A DNA stretch of 7,800 nucleotides, taken from Fidelibacterota bacterium (lineage in GTDB: Bacteria; Fidelibacterota; Marinisomatia; SCGC-AAA003-L08; TS1B11). Positions 6,729-7,800 of this stretch are shown here, piece after piece; within the stretch, counting starts at the first letter, position 1; the number at the start of each line of letters is the position of its first letter. The DNA lies in the NCBI GenBank assembly GCA_022564085.1, contig JADFMC010000093.1, positions 1 through 7,800 of the forward strand, written 5' to 3'. Made by a program: the position numbers and the translations under genes. A model generated the notes under the pieces. It was not told the origin of the DNA, did no database searches, and was given only the letters and a program-made list of their open reading frames with translations.

Positions 6729-6998
6729 GTGCGCTATGATTTAATGGGCCGGGGAGTTATTCGCCTGGCAAAGGGCACGGTGTCACCAGGTTACTACGAA
6801 GTCATCTGGCGAGGCGGAGACATGCTTGGGCACCAATTTCCCCCAGGCCTCTACATGGCCCGCATAGTTCCACTGAAGTACGGCGAGCCCATCAAGGCCT
6901 GCCCTGAGCCCGCCGAAGGGCTGGTCCTGAGGCCGGCGAAGGATTGTGCTGCTGAAGTGAGACACGATACTTACAATAAACTGGAGGGGCAGACATGA
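6729..6998 (+). CDS. Fragment of FlgD/T9SS-type C-terminal domain
   Basis: From the GTG at 6729 this is 89 residues. Residues 3-48 (YDLMGRGVIRLAKG, GYYEVIWRGGDMLG, PPGLYMARI) fit the FlgD Ig-like/type IX secretion C-terminal pattern 'YDLLGR-v--L--g---aG-h-v-WdG-D--G--v--GvY---l'. Such domains end large secreted or surface proteins in Bacteroidota, Marinimicrobia, Gemmatimonadota and similar groups. Here only about the last two thirds of the domain remain, with no passenger and no signal peptide, followed by about 40 unrelated residues that include CPEPAEG, encoded by a REP-like repeat. The GTG has GGAGG (6717-6721) at seven bases; an in-frame TTG at 6663 is possible but adds nothing domain-like. 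The stop overlaps the next start as ATGA. It may be a decayed gene end that is still translated, or a small co-opted ORF. Domain call is by eye; function unknown. Confidence 0.5.
   Translation: MRYDLMGRGVIRLAKGTVSPGYYEVIWRGGDMLGHQFPPGLYMARIVPLKYGEPIKACPEPAEGLVLRPAKDCAAEVRHDTYNKLEGQT
6903..6920 (+). repeat. REP-like CCTGAGC-n-CGAAGGG repeat, unit 1
   Basis: CCTGAGCCCGCCGAAGGG, bounded by GCCCT and AGGGC (6901-6905 and 6917-6921) that can pair, resembles the short dispersed element with the core CCTGAGCnnGtCGAAGG found in many environmental bacterial genomes. Here it lies inside the FlgD-like ORF and is translated as CPEPAEG. Confidence 0.55.
6926..6943 (+). repeat. REP-like repeat, unit 2
   Basis: CCTGAGGCCGGCGAAGGA matches unit 1 in 15 of 18 positions and starts 23 bp after it. 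The period is not a multiple of three, so the two copies are read in different frames (CPEPAEG, then LRPAKD). This suggests repeat insertion or duplication rather than protein-level repetition. Confidence 0.5.
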
Positions 6999-7258
6999 AA
7001 GCTATCTCGTATCTTAGAAATAAGCTTGGCAAGCAAGCGACCCCGGTCCGATTAATCACCTTTGGTGCTCGTGCAAACAAACGTGCAGAACGGTTTGCGT
7101 CCAAAATTGGCGGAATGATATTCCCCGTCAAGCAGGTTCACCGAGTTTTCGATCCCAACCACCCTGAGACTCTTGGGCCTGGCTTCGCTGTCTCAAAACG
7201 GCGTCCAAAGTATAACTGGGTCGCAGATGTCTCTTTCTACTATGCTGAGATTGAATAG
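6995..7258 (+). CDS. Unrecognised 87-aa basic protein
   Basis: I do not recognise this small protein. A strong GGAGG (6983-6987) lies seven bases before its ATG, and the ATG overlaps the stop of the preceding ORF as ATGA, a typical sign of translational coupling. The product is strongly basic (15 Lys/Arg against 6 Asp/Glu), with clusters at residues 26-37 (RANKRAERFASK) and 68-72 (KRRPK). It has a hydrophobic patch at 39-45, no signal peptide and no membrane segment. The C-terminal half is rich in aromatics (YNWVADVSFYYAE, 73-85). Nucleic-acid binding is possible from charge alone. No intrinsic terminator is obvious behind it. Real gene is likely; function is open. Confidence 0.65.
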   Translation: MKAISYLRNKLGKQATPVRLITFGARANKRAERFASKIGGMIFPVKQVHRVFDPNHPETLGPGFAVSKRRPKYNWVADVSFYYAEIE

Positions 7259-7800
7259 CCGCCGGAGTTACCGCATAGCCTTCCAACTTATCCGTTTTTA
7301 AGCCTGATAGCATGAGGCCAACTGGCAGGGGCAGGATAAGTCTAGACGTGGTCTTTCATCAGGCCTTCACGTTTGCCCCTTGGTCACACCGCTAAATGGC
7401 CGCGCCGACAAGGTGCTGCTGCTAGAGTAGGGGTGCGGGTAGAATCCATAATAAATCCTGCCATATTACATAAATAATCGACAAAATCATTGGTGAGCGT
7501 AGCGCATCGAGCAGGTTTGATGGTGGATTGCCACTATGCTGTCTGAGCAATGCCCATCCATTACGGACGTACCTTTCGAGTCAGTAGTCCCTTCGCAGTT
7601 CGGTTTGCGATGGTGATGACCTCCTAACCGTTTTGTCCCGGGCCGCCCGATATTCGCGACAACGGTCTTACATGCAATTTGAGGTAGACATATTTTCCTA
7701 ATCCCGCGGACTACCGAACCGGTGATTCCCGATTGGAAAATTGGGCCGTAGCGGGTGCCGTATCCGGCAAATGGTACATTTGTTCACGGTTCTTTACGGG
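7259..7800. other. 3' stretch without a recognisable gene
   Basis: No protein family, tRNA or repeat array is seen. On the minus strand a 98-codon frame runs open between a TGA at 7784-7786 and a TGA at 7487-7489. It has no usable start in its first two thirds, and its translation (rich in Cys, His and Gly) matches nothing I know. ACTTATCC (7286-7293) and GGATAAGT (7334-7341) form a perfect but widely spaced 8-bp inverted repeat after the 87-aa gene. Confidence 0.45.

Noticed and set aside
1..7800. CRISPR array, tRNA, rRNA, tmRNA, RNase P RNA
   Set aside because: No regularly spaced direct repeats, no T-loop/acceptor pairings, and none of the conserved RNA core sequences were seen by eye. 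A covariance search was not possible.

Overview
The window looks like a piece of a bacterial chromosome of middling GC content, probably an uncultivated environmental lineage. The core is a complete four-subunit menaquinol:fumarate reductase operon (frdABCD) on the minus strand. Around it lie a few small genes, at least one broken gene, and an unusual amount of DNA with no recognisable gene (about 29% once the spaces between genes and the pseudogene are counted). A FlgD/type IX secretion-type C-terminal domain fragment hints at a Bacteroidota/FCB-like or neighbouring phylum (Marinimicrobia, Gemmatimonadota, Calditrichota and similar). That placement is inference, and horizontal transfer of the frd operon would also fit.

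Layout: 1-812 holds no convincing gene, only a perfect 14-bp palindrome and a hairpin. 813-1499 (+) is a DUF2461/TIGR02453 protein. 1500-1831 is a convergent spacer with a 15-bp direct repeat. 1832-2449 (-) is an NADPH-dependent FMN reductase. 2460-2709 (+) is a frameshifted relic of a Cys/Met-metabolism PLP enzyme, abutting the start of the FMN reductase. 2820-6540 (-) is one probable transcription unit, frdA-frdB-frdC-frdD followed by an unrecognised 119-aa gene. 6541-6728 is a divergent intergenic region with a weak promoter candidate for frdA. 6729-7258 (+) is a two-ORF cassette: a FlgD/T9SS-like fragment containing two REP-like repeat units, coupled through ATGA to an 87-residue basic protein. 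7259-7800 has no recognisable gene.

How the genes work together: FrdA (covalent-FAD flavoprotein) and FrdB (three iron-sulfur clusters) form the catalytic arm. FrdC and FrdD anchor it in the membrane and carry the quinol site. Together they pass electrons from menaquinol to fumarate in anaerobic or microaerobic respiration, or run in reverse as a succinate dehydrogenase. Residues known to matter in the E. coli enzyme are present in all four subunits. The 119-aa gene has a near-ideal ribosome binding site 48 nt after frdD and is the most interesting unknown. No CRISPR array, tRNA, rRNA, intact transposase or clearly new multi-gene system could be seen.
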